A DNA stretch of 64,000 nt. Source: Erinaceus europaeus. Lineage: Eukaryota; Chordata; Mammalia; Eulipotyphla; Erinaceidae. The position numbers and the translations under genes are program-made. Shown here piece by piece: positions 43,148-54,163 of the stretch. Position 1 is the stretch's first letter; each line of letters opens with the position of its first letter. The notes beneath the pieces are model-generated. The model was given only the letters and a program-made list of their open reading frames with translations. It did not search any database and was not told where the DNA came from. The stretch covers positions 114,834,890 to 114,898,889 of the forward strand of contig NC_080164.1 in the NCBI RefSeq assembly GCF_950295315.1. Reading direction: 5' to 3'.

Positions 43148-43949
43148 CTGCATAAAGGAATTGATATTTCATAAGACTTGTCATAGTATCACTTTGTAAT
43201 TTCTTAGCTGTTTTTATTACTGGCATCAAGTTTATTCTTTTTACCTTTTAGGATGAAAGGGTTAAAGACAGTACTGGATTACTTCTTGAGTATCTTAACC
43301 ATATACTTGTTCTTACTTATTTGGCTCACGAGCTCTGATTTGTTCTTCTAAGACTGAGCTCAAACATTTCTGGACTTCACTGCTTAAAATTTTCAACACA
43401 AGAACTGGCTCTAAGCTGTAAGTTTCCTTCAGGAGAACAATCATAGCTTACATATTTTTCTATTTCTGTCACTAGAGTTCATTCCATCTACGGCAGAGTG
43501 TAAATTCAGATATAGTTTCACCATGAACTGAATACTAGCAATCTGTGCCTACACACATGCCACCACAAATATTTACTGGTGAGGTTATGTTACTTTTGTT
43601 TCCAAATAATATACAGGTATAATAAGACCATAGAGTACAGATAAAATAAGATTGGTTGTTATATAACTTTTAAGATGGTGAGACTTTACAGAAAAAGTAA
43701 ACAATTTCATCAGTGAAGGCATCTATTATTTCTATAGTTTCATAGCATAGAATTTATAAAAAATAAGCCTTGTAAAATAGGCTACATTGTTTTTTCACAG
43801 AAGTTTTTGCCATCTATGACATCACATATGAAAAGTAACTTACAATGGATCACATACCTAAATTTAAATAGCAAAATTGTAACACTCTTATAAGAATACA
43901 TAACAGTTCTTTATGATCTGGGATATTGTAACGGTTTCATAACTATGAC
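43148..43949. other. Unique AT-rich DNA
   Basis: No gene or repeat recognised. Confidence 0.55.
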
Positions 43950-45290
43950 ATCAAAATGAAGGTATCAAGAGAGAAAAAAAAAACAGATACAATGGACTTC
44001 ATCAAAAGCTGAAAAACCTTGTACAACAAAGGACATTATCAGGACAAATAAACACAAACCACAGAAAAGAGAAACATCACACCTCTGACTAGAGCTTAAT
44101 ACCTAGACAACATAAAAGACACAACACAATATCAAAGACAACATATTTTATCAATAGGCAAAACACTTGAATAGACATTTCACTCACGAAGACCTACATC
44201 AGTGAACACTTGAAAATGTTCAGTAACAGTCATCAAGAAAACATTCATCAAAACCAAGATGATACTACTTCACATCCACTTAGGGTGACTATTACCAAAA
44301 AAAAGTGAAAAATAATAATGTGGAGAAAATGTGGCCTTTGTACATTACTGGTGGATATAGAGAACAGCATGACAATTCCTCAAAAACGTCAAAAACTGAG
44401 TTACCTTACAACCCAGCAATTCCACTCTTGGGTATACACAAAAGATTTGAAAACAAGTATTCAAAACAGACACTTGTATGTCAAAATTCATAGCAGCAGT
44501 TTTTACAATAGAGAATTCATCAACTGATTAAAAGATAATGTGTGCTTATAGACATACAGTGAGATCCTATTCAGCCACGGAAAGGAATTAAATTCAATTG
44601 TATGCTATGGCATTTCATAGATAAGTAATGCTTGAAAACATTACACAGATATAATTTACCTGGTGACATTTTGGTTAACAGCAGAACTTGTATATGGTGG
44701 TGGTCCCAACTGGTTATATAATATAGTCTAAAAATATAGTTGGCTATATCAATCTACGTTTGTTGTTCAGTCTGACATTCACATAACAATAAAGTTATCT
44801 TTTTTTTAAAGAATTACTTATTTATGCAAGGCTGGCGGGGGGTGGGGGTGGTGAACACGAGAGCATCATTCTTGTACATGTGATTCTGGGGGTTGAATTC
44901 ATGTGTCATCATCCACTGTGCTACCTCTATGCCTATCTAATGGCATGTTTCTCAGAATATGTCCGGTCATTAAGTGACACATAAATTTACTATGTATGTC
45001 AGACACAAAAGAAATGGCAAATATATGGTCACATATACAGGAAGTATGCAGAATATGGACACAGAGACATAAAGTAGCACAAAGGTTATCAGGAATTAGG
45101 ACAAAGAGACCAGGGCATTATTGCCTAAAAGGTACAGAATTTCTGCTTAGGATAATGAGAAAATTCTGGAAATAGTGGTAAAGGATGTACAATATTTGAA
45201 ATGTACATATTGCCACTGAATTACACATCTAACAATAGCTGGGAGTATAAATTTCTAGCTATGTGTATTTAAGTCAAAAAAATTTTTAAT
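43950..45290 (+). mobile_element. Ancient L1 (L1M-type) 3' region
   Basis: ATGGACTTCATCAAAAGCTG, TGGAGAAAATGTGGCCTTTG, CAACCCAGCAATTCCACTCT, TGGGTATACACAAAAGATTT and ATTCAGCCACGGAAAGGAAT are ORF2 landmarks. 44995-45260 resembles an old L1 3'UTR (GAAATAGTGGTAAAGGATGT, GCCACTGAATTACACATC). Interrupted at 44795-44940. Confidence 0.8.
44795..44940 (-). mobile_element. Old SINE-C-like insertion
   Basis: TTTAAAGAATTACTTATTTA tail, GCATCATTCTTGTACATGTG, GGGGTTGAATTCATGTGTCA. Reads like a diverged C element in the minus direction. Confidence 0.5.
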
Positions 45291-45847
45291 AAAGCATTTA
45301 AAACTTACCACAAAATGTTCAAACCAACACTAACCCAGCACTCAATTTTACTGGCCATACTAAAAGAGAGATCTAACTCAATTGAAGGATTTTTGTCTTT
45401 GTAACAAGAAAATATTCAAGACAATATAAACGGACCAGCATGACATGGAAAGTAAAGTTCACAACCTGTTTGAAGTCTAGTTTTCTTTGATTCTACTTTA
45501 ACATTTACCTAGAACCATTCCTCTAACTAGTTATAAAGTGTGACTTCCACATGAAGATAAAAATATGTTGACTTTTAAATACTAAAATTGTAGAACTTGT
45601 AGGTAGAAATTTTAAGTAGGCAAAAGTTAATTCAGAGGATCTAAAAGTCTTCATTGTTCATGCATACACATCACAGTACATCCTCCACACTTTTGGCAAG
45701 CAGTACAAAACCGGCATTTATTATGCTATTTTCTAATCAGGAATGCTATTGTTCTCCAAGGACCAATGAGGAAAATCTGTTTCCTAATAACTTAGTATGG
45801 AAGTTACATATGATGTTCCTGTTGTTTTTTTTTTTTTTTCATAGGCA
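45291..45847. other. Unique DNA
   Basis: No feature recognised except a T17 tract at 45823-45839. Confidence 0.5.
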
Positions 45848-46212
45848 GAGTAGTGTTGTTGTGGTGGTCTGGTGTTGGGCTGCACCGCGGAGAAGAGAGC
45901 GGACGTCCAGAGCAAAGGGGTACACAAATCTTTATTATAGGATGGGGGGGGGTTTGGTTTGGACCACGTGGAACCAGCCGGCAATGGCCGACCACGGGGG
46001 GGGGGGGGGGGGGAGGGCAGGGAGGGAGACCTCAGAGAGGGAGAGCTGAGAGCCCAGAGAGGGGGGGGGTGAGGGGGCTTTTTATTGGGCGACAGCCAGA
46101 GGTGCCGTGTAGGGCCAGGATTGGTTGAAGGGGGCAATGCTAGGGTTTCCCGTAGCATAGTAAAACCTGGGGGTGGAGACTGCATCAGAATAACTCCTCA
46201 GCAACAGAGTAG
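45848..46212 (-). mobile_element. Solo LTR of an endogenous retrovirus, 6-bp TSD
   Basis: The LTR is 45854-46206 (353 bp). It starts TGTTG and ends CAACA, a perfect short inverted repeat. GAGTAG occurs at 45848-45853 and 46207-46212. Transcription would run on the minus strand: CCAAT complement at 46120-46124, a TATA-like CCAATAAAAAG at 46079-46089, a pyrimidine-rich stretch with a 21-bp C run, and AATAAAG at 45930-45936 near the 3' end. A 6-bp TSD and TG...CA ends favour a class II (betaretrovirus-like) element. No internal viral genes remain. Long open frames through it follow from its composition. Confidence 0.88.
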
Positions 46213-46374
46213 CAAGGTATTAACTGTAAGAAAAGATTATGTTTTACCATCATGTTGTATTGCCATCTTTTTGTTGGACAAGGCCTAATTTTAGAAAAAT
46301 GAATAAATCATAAACCAAACCAAACAGGAAAAAAAAAAACACAGAAAAATGACAGGTTAAAAGAAAGAGGGAGG

Positions 46375-46555
46375 GAGGGAGGCAAGAGGTGGTACACCTG
46401 GTTAAGCACACATAGTACTATGTGCAGGGATCCCCACAAGGAACTGGGTCCAAGCCCCCTACTCCCCATCTGCAGCAGTGACACTTCACAAATCGTCACT
46501 CTCCCTTTAGATCTCCCTCTCCTCTTAATTTCTCTCTGTTCTATAAAATAAAATG
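46375..46555 (+). mobile_element. SINE-A, partial
   Basis: GGTGGTACACCTGGTTAAGC, TGGGTCCAAGCCCCCTACTC, a shortened CT block, TATAAAATAAAATGG. Confidence 0.8.
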
Positions 46556-46770
46556 GAAAAAGAAGGATAAGAAAAAGAGGAGGAGGAGGAAGAAGAGGAA
46601 GAAGGTGGTAGTTTACTAAATCAAATTCCTATGAGATGGCTTCCAGAAAGACCATGAGCACTGGTGGCAAACACTCTCCTGTTATCTTCACTCAGATTTT
46701 ATTTTAGAGAGACCAGACCATAGCTCTCCCATTTACAATGTCCTAGTTATCTGTCTGTCTTTTGTCCTTC

Positions 46771-46859
46771 TTCCTTTTTTTTTTTTCTTAATGCCAGGAC
46801 AGGCACAGGAGTTAGTGTACTAGACAAAGTGCTAAACCACTCAGCCACCTCCCTAGTCC
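46771..46859 (-). mobile_element. SINE-E fragment
   Basis: T tract, then GTGCTAAACCACTCAGCCAC, CTCCCTAGTCC as a head complement. Confidence 0.4.
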
Positions 46860-47099
46860 TTCATATACACTCTGTGGCATGCATCCTGTCTCGCCAAGAT
46901 TGCTCCCACTGCTATTGTCAGTGAAGAACAGAAACCAAATATGGAATCGCCTTATACAAAGGACTGAAAACTCAGCCAGACTTCCCTTCCTGCCTTTGTT
47001 GATGTATTCTCAGATGAATACTAACATTCTCAACATAAGTTACTGGCACTAACTATAGTCAGCTACTGAACAGGGAATAGGAAAAAGCTATTTTAAAAG

Positions 47100-47397
47100 T
47101 TTCTAATGGGGAGTCAGACGGTAGCGTGGTGGGTTAAGTGCAGGTGGCGCGGAAGTGCAAGGACCAGCATAAGGATACCGGTTCGAGCCCCCGGCCCCTC
47201 ACCAGCAGGGGAGTTGCTTCACAGGCAGTGAAACAGGTCTACAGGTGTCTATCTTTCTCTCCCCCTCTCCTCCTCTCTCCATTTCTCTCTGTCCTATCCA
47301 ACAACAACGACGTCAATAACAACAATAACTACAACAATAAAACAAAAAGGAATAAATAAATATTAAGTAATAATAATAAAAATGAAATTTTCTAATG
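47100..47397 (+). mobile_element. SINE-A with 9-bp TSD
   Basis: TTTCTAATG at 47100-47108 and 47389-47397. The element (47109-47388) has GAGTCAGACGGTAGCGTGGT, GGTTCGAGCCCCCGGCCCCT and an AATAATAATAAAAATG tail. Confidence 0.9.
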
Positions 47398-47760
47398 AAG
47401 GATTCAACTGGGTTTCAATGTATCCAGAATACTGTCCCAAATGAGATAAAATGAAATAATCCCAGTACTTTTACAATCTCTAGTCACATTTTCATTATTA
47501 ATTGTGGAGTTTTGATAAATTACAAATGAAAATACTGAGTTCATAAACAATTTCCCTGAAGTTTATCAAGTGAAAACAATATGATTATAGTTTATAATAA
47601 TTCTAGTACAAAGAAAATTTCACTAAGATAATTAGAATATTTTGACTTTTCCATATTATGCTTAAATTCTGGCTAGCAAACATCTGTCAGATGACTTCTT
47701 AGACTCTTTCATAATAGACATTTGATGGTTCTATTCTAATTACACTGAACCACAAAATGA
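47398..47760. other. Unique AT-rich DNA
   Basis: Nothing recognised. It leads into a (GT)n(AT)n tract at 47763-47793. Confidence 0.5.
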
Positions 47761-47761
47761 A

Positions 47762-47793
<32 letters not shown>

Positions 47794-47794
<1 letters not shown>

Positions 47795-47865
47795 GGTTGT
47801 TGTTGGAAAAGTCATGATGTATTCTGGCATAGGAAACTATGTCAGGACTTTTTCCAACAACCCAA
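47794..47865 (+). mobile_element. 72-bp mariner-derived MITE
   Basis: TA dinucleotides flank both sides (47792-47793, 47866-47867). The left end TGGTTGTTGTTGGAAAAGTC and the right end (complement) TTGGGTTGTTGGAAAAAGTC are inverted repeats of about 20 bp. The centre contains CATAG-GAAA-CTATG (47828-47841), a perfect small hairpin. The left 30 bp (GGAAAAGTCATGATGTAT...TCTGG) match the end of the mariner at 27140. It has no coding capacity and would need a mariner transposase in trans. Confidence 0.9.
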
Positions 47866-48019
47866 TAAATCTTCTCTCACACACATATGTAGAGAAATAG
47901 TAAAGACTGTTTAACTGTAACCAGAAGTAATAGATACAACTCCTAGTGCATCAACCAATCAGACCACTTCTAAATTACTTTACTGATCCAGCTCTGATCT
48001 GCTAGTTTTTTACTTTCTT

Positions 48020-48258
48020 AAAAAATAGATTGTAGCCCCCGGCTCCCCACCTGCAGGGGGGTCGCTTCAGAAGCAGTGAAGCAGGTCTGCAGGTGTCTAT
48101 CTTTCTCTTCCCCGTCTTCCCCTCCCATCTCCATTTCTCTCTGTCCTATCCAACAGTGACGACATCAATAATAACTACAACAATAAAACAACAAGGACAA
48201 AGGGAAAGAAATAAATATTAAAAAATAAAACATAATTAAAAAAAAAACAGATTGCAGA
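48020..48258 (+). mobile_element. 5'-truncated SINE-A with TSD
   Basis: Starts at CCCCCGGCTCCCCACCTGCA, just after the B box, so A and B boxes are absent. Flanks AAAAATAGATTGTAG (48020-48034) and AAAAACAGATTGCAG (48244-48258) form a TSD with two mismatches. Confidence 0.85.
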
Positions 48259-48649
48259 TTCTTGAAGAGAGCAGAGTAAGGTAAAGCTGACAGAGAACAG
48301 GTATTGTTACCTAGATGATTAAAAAAGAGGTCAGAGAACCGGAGACGAGTCTGTCAAAGTCTACGGGGTGGGTCCAAACATTCCTCTGTATAATTTACAA
48401 TGCTGAGGCCTATAAGCCTAGGCCATAAGGCAAAGGACTGCTAAGAGAATTGATAATTGCTGAAATTAGGTGATAGGTTAGTTAAGTGTCAATTTCATTA
48501 ATGAAATTTTCCGCGATTAAAAGTTATATAAATTGACATTCTATGTAAAAAGTATATCACAATTCAGGTTTTAAGAAACAAGTTTGTGAGTTAGTGAAAA
48601 CAAAGCTCAGAAAATGTACACACATTTAATGGTTACACATAGTATAAAG
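48259..48649. other. Unique DNA
   Basis: No feature recognised. Confidence 0.5.
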
Positions 48650-48790
48650 AGCAAAGGGGGGGGGAGGGAGGGAGAGAGAGAGAGAGAGACTGACTGACTA
48701 TTGCTCAGCTCTGGTTTATAGTGGTGCTGGGGAATGGAGACCCAGACATGAGAGTCTTTTTGCAATAACCAATATACTATCTCCCCAGTT
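48650..48790 (-). mobile_element. SINE-B copy with purine tail
   Basis: A G/GA tract where the A tail would be, ATTGCTCAGCTCTGGTTTAT, GGGGAATGGAGACCCAGACA, TGAGAGTCTTTTTGCAATAA. The B box has degraded. Confidence 0.75.
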
Positions 48791-48876
48791 CTAAAATTTA
48801 AGATAATTATCCCTATTCCTGGGGTATAGATAACTACTTTTTTTCCTTCACTGGTATATATAATCAACTCATCTGA

Positions 48877-49018
48877 ATTTTTTAAAAGATTTTATTATGA
48901 GAAAGATAGGAGAGAAAGAACCAGATATCACTCTGGTACATGTGCTGCCAGGGACTGAACTCAGGACCTCACGCTTGAGAGACTATTGCCTTCGCCACTG
49001 CATCACTTCCCGGACCAC
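48877..49018 (-). mobile_element. SINE-C copy
   Basis: TTTTTAAAAGATTTTATTAT tail, CCAGATATCACTCTGGTACA, GGGACTGAACTCAGGACCTC, CACTGCATCACTTCCCGGAC head. Confidence 0.9.
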
Positions 49019-49243
49019 CATTTGAAATTTATTATGGCTTCCAGATGTAATTCAAAATATCACTGCTATAACACAATTATTAATAACTGTGAATACAAAT
49101 ATTTAAAAATCAATGGTCAAAAACACCTTAGTCAGAATTGAGAGACAAATGAGAACACTGGGGGAAGATATTCACAAAAACATATCACAGATAACATTCA
49201 AAAATTAATTTTTAAAGGCCATAATAGCTGAGGAAAGAAAAAA

Positions 49244-49372
49244 AATCCCTCCTACAAAGGGAAAGCTTCCCAAATAGTGAAGCAGTGCTACAGCTCTCTC
49301 TCTCTCTCTCTCTCTCTGTCTCCTGATTTCTGTCTCTATCCAATATGTAAATAAATACATAAATAGTAATAA
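49244..49372 (+). mobile_element. SINE-A2 3' half
   Basis: CAAAGGGAAAGCTTCCCAAA, GTGAAGCAGTGCTACAG, (CT)n, TATCCAATATGTAAATAAAT. Head absent. Confidence 0.75.
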
Positions 49373-49383
49373 GTGTCTTAAAT

Positions 49384-49662
49384 GGCTAAAAATGGGGGGG
49401 GGTGCTGGGCAGTGGCAACCAGGTTAAGTGCACATAATATAAAGAGCAAGGAACCCTATTCGAGCCCCGGCTCCCCACCTGCAAGTGGGTCACTTCACAG
49501 TGGTGAAGCAGGTCTGCAGGTGTTTATCCTTCTCTCTCCCTCTTCTCTCTCTCTGTCCTATCCAAAAAAAAAAAAATGGCCATAGGAGCAGTGGATTTGT
49601 AGTGCAGGCACTGTGGGCCCCAGAGATAACTCTGGAGGCAAAACAAACAAAGGCTAAAAATG
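49384..49662 (+). mobile_element. SINE-A with 11-bp TSD
   Basis: GGCTAAAAATG at 49384-49394 and 49652-49662. The element (49395-49651) has TGCTGGGCAGTGGCAACCAG, ATTCGAGCCCCGGCTCCCCA and AACTCTGGAGGCAAAACA. Confidence 0.93.
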
Positions 49663-50135
49663 AGAGATAAAATGGTAAACACATGTACAGAGAGCTCTTA
49701 CAGATCTGAAAGATATAAGGTAAGACCGTATGAAACAGCATGTTATAACTTCACTAAAATGCTGTTCCTTTGCCCTTGATTGGCAAGACCTTAAAAGACT
49801 GACGACACAGCCTCTGGGAAAGCAAACGCATTGCTGGTAGTAATGCAAGGCGGTGCCTCTGTGGAAAAGACTCTGGTAATATCTACAAAATCTATAGATC
49901 CAGTTTCCCCTTAATAAAGGAATCCCACTCGTATATTTATCCTGAAGCTATCCTGCCAACAGTACAAAAAGACACATGCCTGCTCCACTTCACAACTACA
50001 ACAAAGTCCTAGAAACTACCTAGATAACCAAGAAACTGTATCTTGTAACCCATCTCCGTAAACTGTGGGATGACCTGGAGTGATTTCCAGGGTATATATT
50101 TCCAGTGAAAATAAGTGTCAAAAGTGCTGATTAAA

Positions 50136-50445
50136 AACAGTATGCTGGGAGTCGGTCAGTAGCACAGCGGGTTAAGCGCAGGTGGAGCAAAGCGCAAGGA
50201 CCTGCATAAGGATTCCGGTTCCAGCCCCCCACTCCCCACCTGCAGGGGAGTCGCTTCACAGGTGGTTAAGCAGGTCTTCAGGTGTCTATCTTTCTCTCCC
50301 CCTGTCTTCCCCTCCCCTCTCCATTTCTCTCCTATCCCACATCGGCGACATCAATAATAACTACAACAATAAAAAAACAAAAGCAACAAAAGGAAATAAA
50401 TAAATAAATAAATGAATATTTTTTAAAAAACAACAACAGAATGCT
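50136..50445 (+). mobile_element. SINE-A with 11-bp TSD
   Basis: AACAGTATGCT (50136-50146) and AACAGAATGCT (50435-50445). The element (50147-50434) has a near-consensus head GTAGCACAGCGGGTTAAGCG and an (AAAT)n tail. Confidence 0.93.
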
Positions 50446-50446
50446 G

Positions 50447-50761
50447 ACGGCCAGGCGGTAGTGCAGCTGGTTAAGCACACAGGCGAGAAGCGTAAGGACT
50501 GGAGTAAGGACCTGCAGGGGGGGTGGCTTCACGGGCAGTGAAGCAGGTCTGCGGGTGTCTGTCTTTCTCTCCCTGTTTCCCCTCCTCTCTCGATTTCTCT
50601 CTGTCCTATTCAGCAACAGCAACAGCAATGACAACAATAATAATAACGACAACAACAAGGGTAACAAGAAGGGCAACAAAATGGGAAAAATGACCTTCAG
50701 GAGTAGTGGATGTGTCACTGAGTCCCAGCAATAACCCTGGAGGCAAACAAACAAAAAAAAT
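50447..50761 (+). mobile_element. SINE-A, B box deleted
   Basis: GGCCAGGCGGTAGTGCAGCT head. GGAGTAAGGACCTGCAGGGG shows that the B-box segment is gone. The rest is complete to CCCTGGAGGCAAACAAACAA. It abuts the downstream TSD of the previous SINE. Confidence 0.9.
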
Positions 50762-50814
50762 AGTATAGTACACTTTGTCTTGGGGGCGGGGGAGGGTGAG
50801 GGTGGGGAGAAGGG

Positions 50815-50955
50815 ATGAAAATTAAGTGGCTGTTGGGGTAGTAAGCATAAATTACCATATGCGAGAACCTGGGAGAAGCAGGAGGAGCAGAAGAGCAGTG
50901 CTATATAGGTGCCTCTCCTCTCCATGGCTTTTTCTCTCACTGTATCAAGAAGAGA
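50815..50955 (+). mobile_element. Old SINE-A2-like remnant
   Basis: GCTGTTGGGGTAGTAAGCAT, GCGAGAACCTGGGAGAAGCA, AGAGCAGTGCTATATAGGTG, CTCTCCTCTCC. Confidence 0.5.
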
Positions 50956-51514
50956 AAGAAAAAAAAAAAAGCAAGAGAGAAAAGAAAAAGGCCACCTAGA
51001 ATTGTGTAATCTTACAGGTACTAAGCCCTACTGATATTGTGGGGGGGGATGGTGGAGGAAAAACAGATACATATATCTGTTTCTTGTTACAAAAAAGGGA
51101 AAAAATCAGAAGGCTAAACAAGTAGCCAAGGAATTTAGGTTAATGCAAGGGTTAAGTATTTTTTTGCTTTTGTGGTGGTACAAGTGAGGCAACTGTGAAA
51201 GTATTCGAGATGGCACCAATTTAGAGAAGACGAGTTAAAACATGAGCATTGTTAGGAGCCATGTTCTCACTATAGTAAAGTGGAGAATTGAAGGACACAG
51301 AGTAAACTCTTTCCTCACATGTGTCCGTGTCTATGCCATCATCCATGTTACCATACGTACACAGCTGTATTTCCTAGCTTGTTTCTTACTGGGAAAACAG
51401 AAGCAGGGATATTCAGCCTGTCCACCCAACAAGAGAGACCAGAGCTCCTAAGGGAAATGACTAATTCTGGAACTGGGCAGAGAAGGCACAAGATAAAGAA
51501 GTAGAGAAAGAAAA
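50956..51514. other. Unique DNA
   Basis: No supported feature. Short frames at 51242-51504 lack motifs or splice context. Confidence 0.5.
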
Positions 51515-51670
51515 GACAATGTGCAAGGACCCGGGTTCAAGCCCCCAGTCCCCAACTGCATGTAGGAAGCTTTACAAGCAGAGAAGTAGTATTGCAGGTG
51601 TCTCTTTCTCTCTCCCTGAGTCCCCTCCCCTCTCAATCTTTCTCTAGCCTATCAAATAAAAAAAAAAAAG
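51515..51670 (+). mobile_element. SINE-A2, head truncated
   Basis: CAATGTGCAAGGACCCGGGT, TCAAGCCCCCAGTCCCCAAC, AGGAAGCTTTACAAGC, a CT block, CCTATCAAATAAAAAAAAAA. Confidence 0.85.
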
Positions 51671-51965
51671 AATCAATAAAATAATAGGTACATGTTACAG
51701 CAGAATGCTGAGTATTAGTAAAAATAGAGATCATCAGAATTGAAAAAAACATTATAACTGCAGTAGTAAAGTTTCAAGCAAGTTATCATCAATGGGTCTT
51801 ACATATAAGAAGTACAATTCCCATGAGGAACAAGGTATTTTAACTGTCTTCAAGTGTATCCTCACAGACTGCTTATCAGTTGTAAGGGATATATAGTAAC
51901 AACAGAGTGGAAAAACCAGATATGAAAACAGGTGGTCAAGAGAAACATCAGAAAGGCACAGATGA

Positions 51966-51968
<3 letters not shown>

Positions 51969-52039
<71 letters not shown>

Positions 52040-52041
52040 TG
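51969..52041 (+). repeat. (GT)n microsatellite
   Basis: About 36 GT units, slightly interrupted at the 3' end. Potential Z-DNA former and a good length-polymorphism candidate. Confidence 0.97.
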
Positions 52042-52344
52042 CGCCAGACGAGCATTACTGAGACATATCCCTCATGTAATAGTCTATCCATAAATTCAGA
52101 GCCCAGAAAAACCAACAGAAGGAATACATTATTAAATTTAATGAGGGGGGGGAGAGAAAAAGAGTGAATGATTGTATACTTAAAAAAAAAAAGTGTTCAG
52201 TAAGAGATAGAGACAGAGAAAAGACTGAAGAACTATTCTGTATTAAATGATGCTGAACTTCTTTGTCTTTTCTGCTCTCATTCTTTCACTCTAAAATTAA
52301 AAAATGAAAACTAGGCACAGAAAGACCTCTTGGAAGATATGCTA
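52042..52344. other. Unique DNA
   Basis: No element recognised. Confidence 0.5.
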
Positions 52345-52601
52345 GGTCTTTTTTATTATTGTTGTTGTTGTTGTAGTTATTGTTGTTGAAGTTGTCATTG
52401 TTGGATAGGACAGAGAGAAATGGAAAGAGGAGGGGAAGACAGAGAGGAAGAGAGAAAGATAGGCACCTGCAGACCTGCTTCACCGCTTGTGAAACAACTC
52501 CCCTGCAGGTGGGGAGCCCAGGGCTGGAACCAGGATCCTTATGCCAGTCCTTGCGCTTTGCGCCACATGCGCTTAACCCACTGCGTTACTGCCCGACTCC
52601 C
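52345..52601 (-). mobile_element. SINE-A copy
   Basis: TTATTATTGTTGTTGTTGTT tail side, the purine block, CTGGAACCAGGATCC, CGCTTAACCCACTGCGTTAC, TGCCCGACTCCC head. Confidence 0.92.
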
Positions 52602-53229
52602 AATGCTGTCTTGAGTTCATTCCCAGGCACCACAGAAAGATACTAAAGAAATAATATGTAAAAACAGTATGTAATCACAGACTACATCCTGTAATAGAGA
52701 AGAAGAAATTGCTATCAAGGACATGTATTTGATCAATTAGCAAAAGTGATAATGACTGGTAGGTAACAGTGATATACCAGTGTTAAACTTTAGGAAAGAC
52801 TTCTGGATGCTATGTAAGAGACGATCCTCACTCTGCAGTAATCCACACTAAAATACTTACAACTAAAGGGCTATTATATTATTCGGTCTAACTCTCAAAC
52901 GTGTGTGTGCATTTATAAAGCCGTAGGGAAACACTCATTCACAAAGTGAACAATCGAGCATTATGATAAAAGCTTGGTAACAGGTATGCCTAGATAATGA
53001 GTACATGGATTTTTTTATTTGTAACACTCCTGCAATTTGGAAATGATTTTTTTTTAAAAAAACTCTATTATGATCAAAATCTAATATGCTATTTTTCTCT
53101 ACAATTCTGTTATTTCTATAGTTTATACATAACTGAACAGGACCAGTATCAATCAGTCCTCCAGTTAGAAACTTAACAGTTTTACCTTAATTACCCAGTG
53201 GTTCAACTTCCTTCTTTTCCTTCAGTTTT
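52602..53229. other. Unique AT-rich DNA
   Basis: No feature recognised. Confidence 0.5.
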
Positions 53230-53355
53230 TTTTCTCTCTCTCTTTTTTTTTTTAACCAGAACAGTGACCAGCTCTGCCATATGGTGGTCCGGGGAATTGA
53301 ACCTAGGACTTTGGCATGAGACTTTCTTTGCAAAACCGTTATCTATCCCCACCCT
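53230..53355 (-). mobile_element. SINE-B copy
   Basis: CT then T tract, AACCAGAACAGTGACCAGCT, GGGGAATTGAACCTAGGACT, CATGAGACTTTCTTTGCAAA. Confidence 0.85.
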
Positions 53356-54163
53356 GTCCTTACCTCACACATGAAGGTGTAGGGGGAGGCTATCCTGACA
53401 GTTTTTATTTTTCCAGTCTTCCCTCCAATCATGATTTACTGGTTCAGGATTTACCTAAGTATTTGATGTCTCTCATTTGATTTGTTTCATCTATTGACCA
53501 CTCTTACTTCAGAATTTTCTCTAAACTATTCTATATACTGCTACCAAGTGCCCTTCCTCAAGTCCAGTGGGGACATGTTACTCTGGATTTCTCAATGGTT
53601 TTACATATAGATAGGAAAGAAGTTGCTGGATCAACATGGATGACAAGAGATAACTTCCCTAGTGGGGAGCCCACCTTACTACCTTACTTACCTTCAACCT
53701 TACGTTCAACCACCTTACCTGGTTGAAGCTCTGGCACCACTTGGAAGTATTAAGAGACTGGGAGAAGCTCCATTGACAGTACAGCAGGGCTGTGGTGTCT
53801 CCCCACCCCTTCCCTTCCCCACCCCCCACATCTAGAACTAACAGAATGAAGATACAGAGTTGAATCTCATATGAGCAAGACGACTGCAGAGCAAAGCAAA
53901 ATTCCTCTGCAGTGATGAACCACACAACTTGGGATCTCAAGAAGCGAATTGGCAAACATGATCACTCACAGCGCACACAGCTTAAACTGCAAATTTAAAT
54001 TGTGAAACTCTGCAGGATCTTCCTGAACCCAATCTTCAACAAATGTATTCAGCAATATATTCAGTCTCATACATAAATGACATTGGATGGATACATCATT
54101 AAAAGGCAGGAAAAGGTAGAAAGCAAGAGAGAAAGGAAAGAAGTAGAATGGAAGACAGGAAAA
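53356..54163. other. Mostly unique DNA, possible worn SINE
   Basis: 53700-53830 has a GAAGCTCCATTGACAGTACA...GGGCTGTGGTGTCTCC stretch that recalls SINE-D 3' parts. The rest is unrecognised. Confidence 0.4.

Larger units (their letters stand above)
49090..50130 (+). mobile_element. Ancient L1 ORF2 3' region, SINE-interrupted
   Basis: GGGGGAAGATATTCACAAAA, ACAGAGAGCTCTTACAGATC, GGCGGTGCCTCTGTGGAAAA, AGGAATCCCACTCGTATATT and AACCAAGAAACTGTATCTTG follow ORF2 C-terminal order with heavy decay. Confidence 0.6.

Noticed and set aside
45784..46185. A 133-codon Pro-rich minus frame and overlapping plus frames
   Set aside because: They lie in the G/C-rich LTR and its homopolymer run. No conserved domain is visible.
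50332..50940. A 202-codon minus-strand frame
   Set aside because: It runs through the complements of two adjacent SINE-A copies. The CT/GA-rich SINE body lacks stops in this frame.
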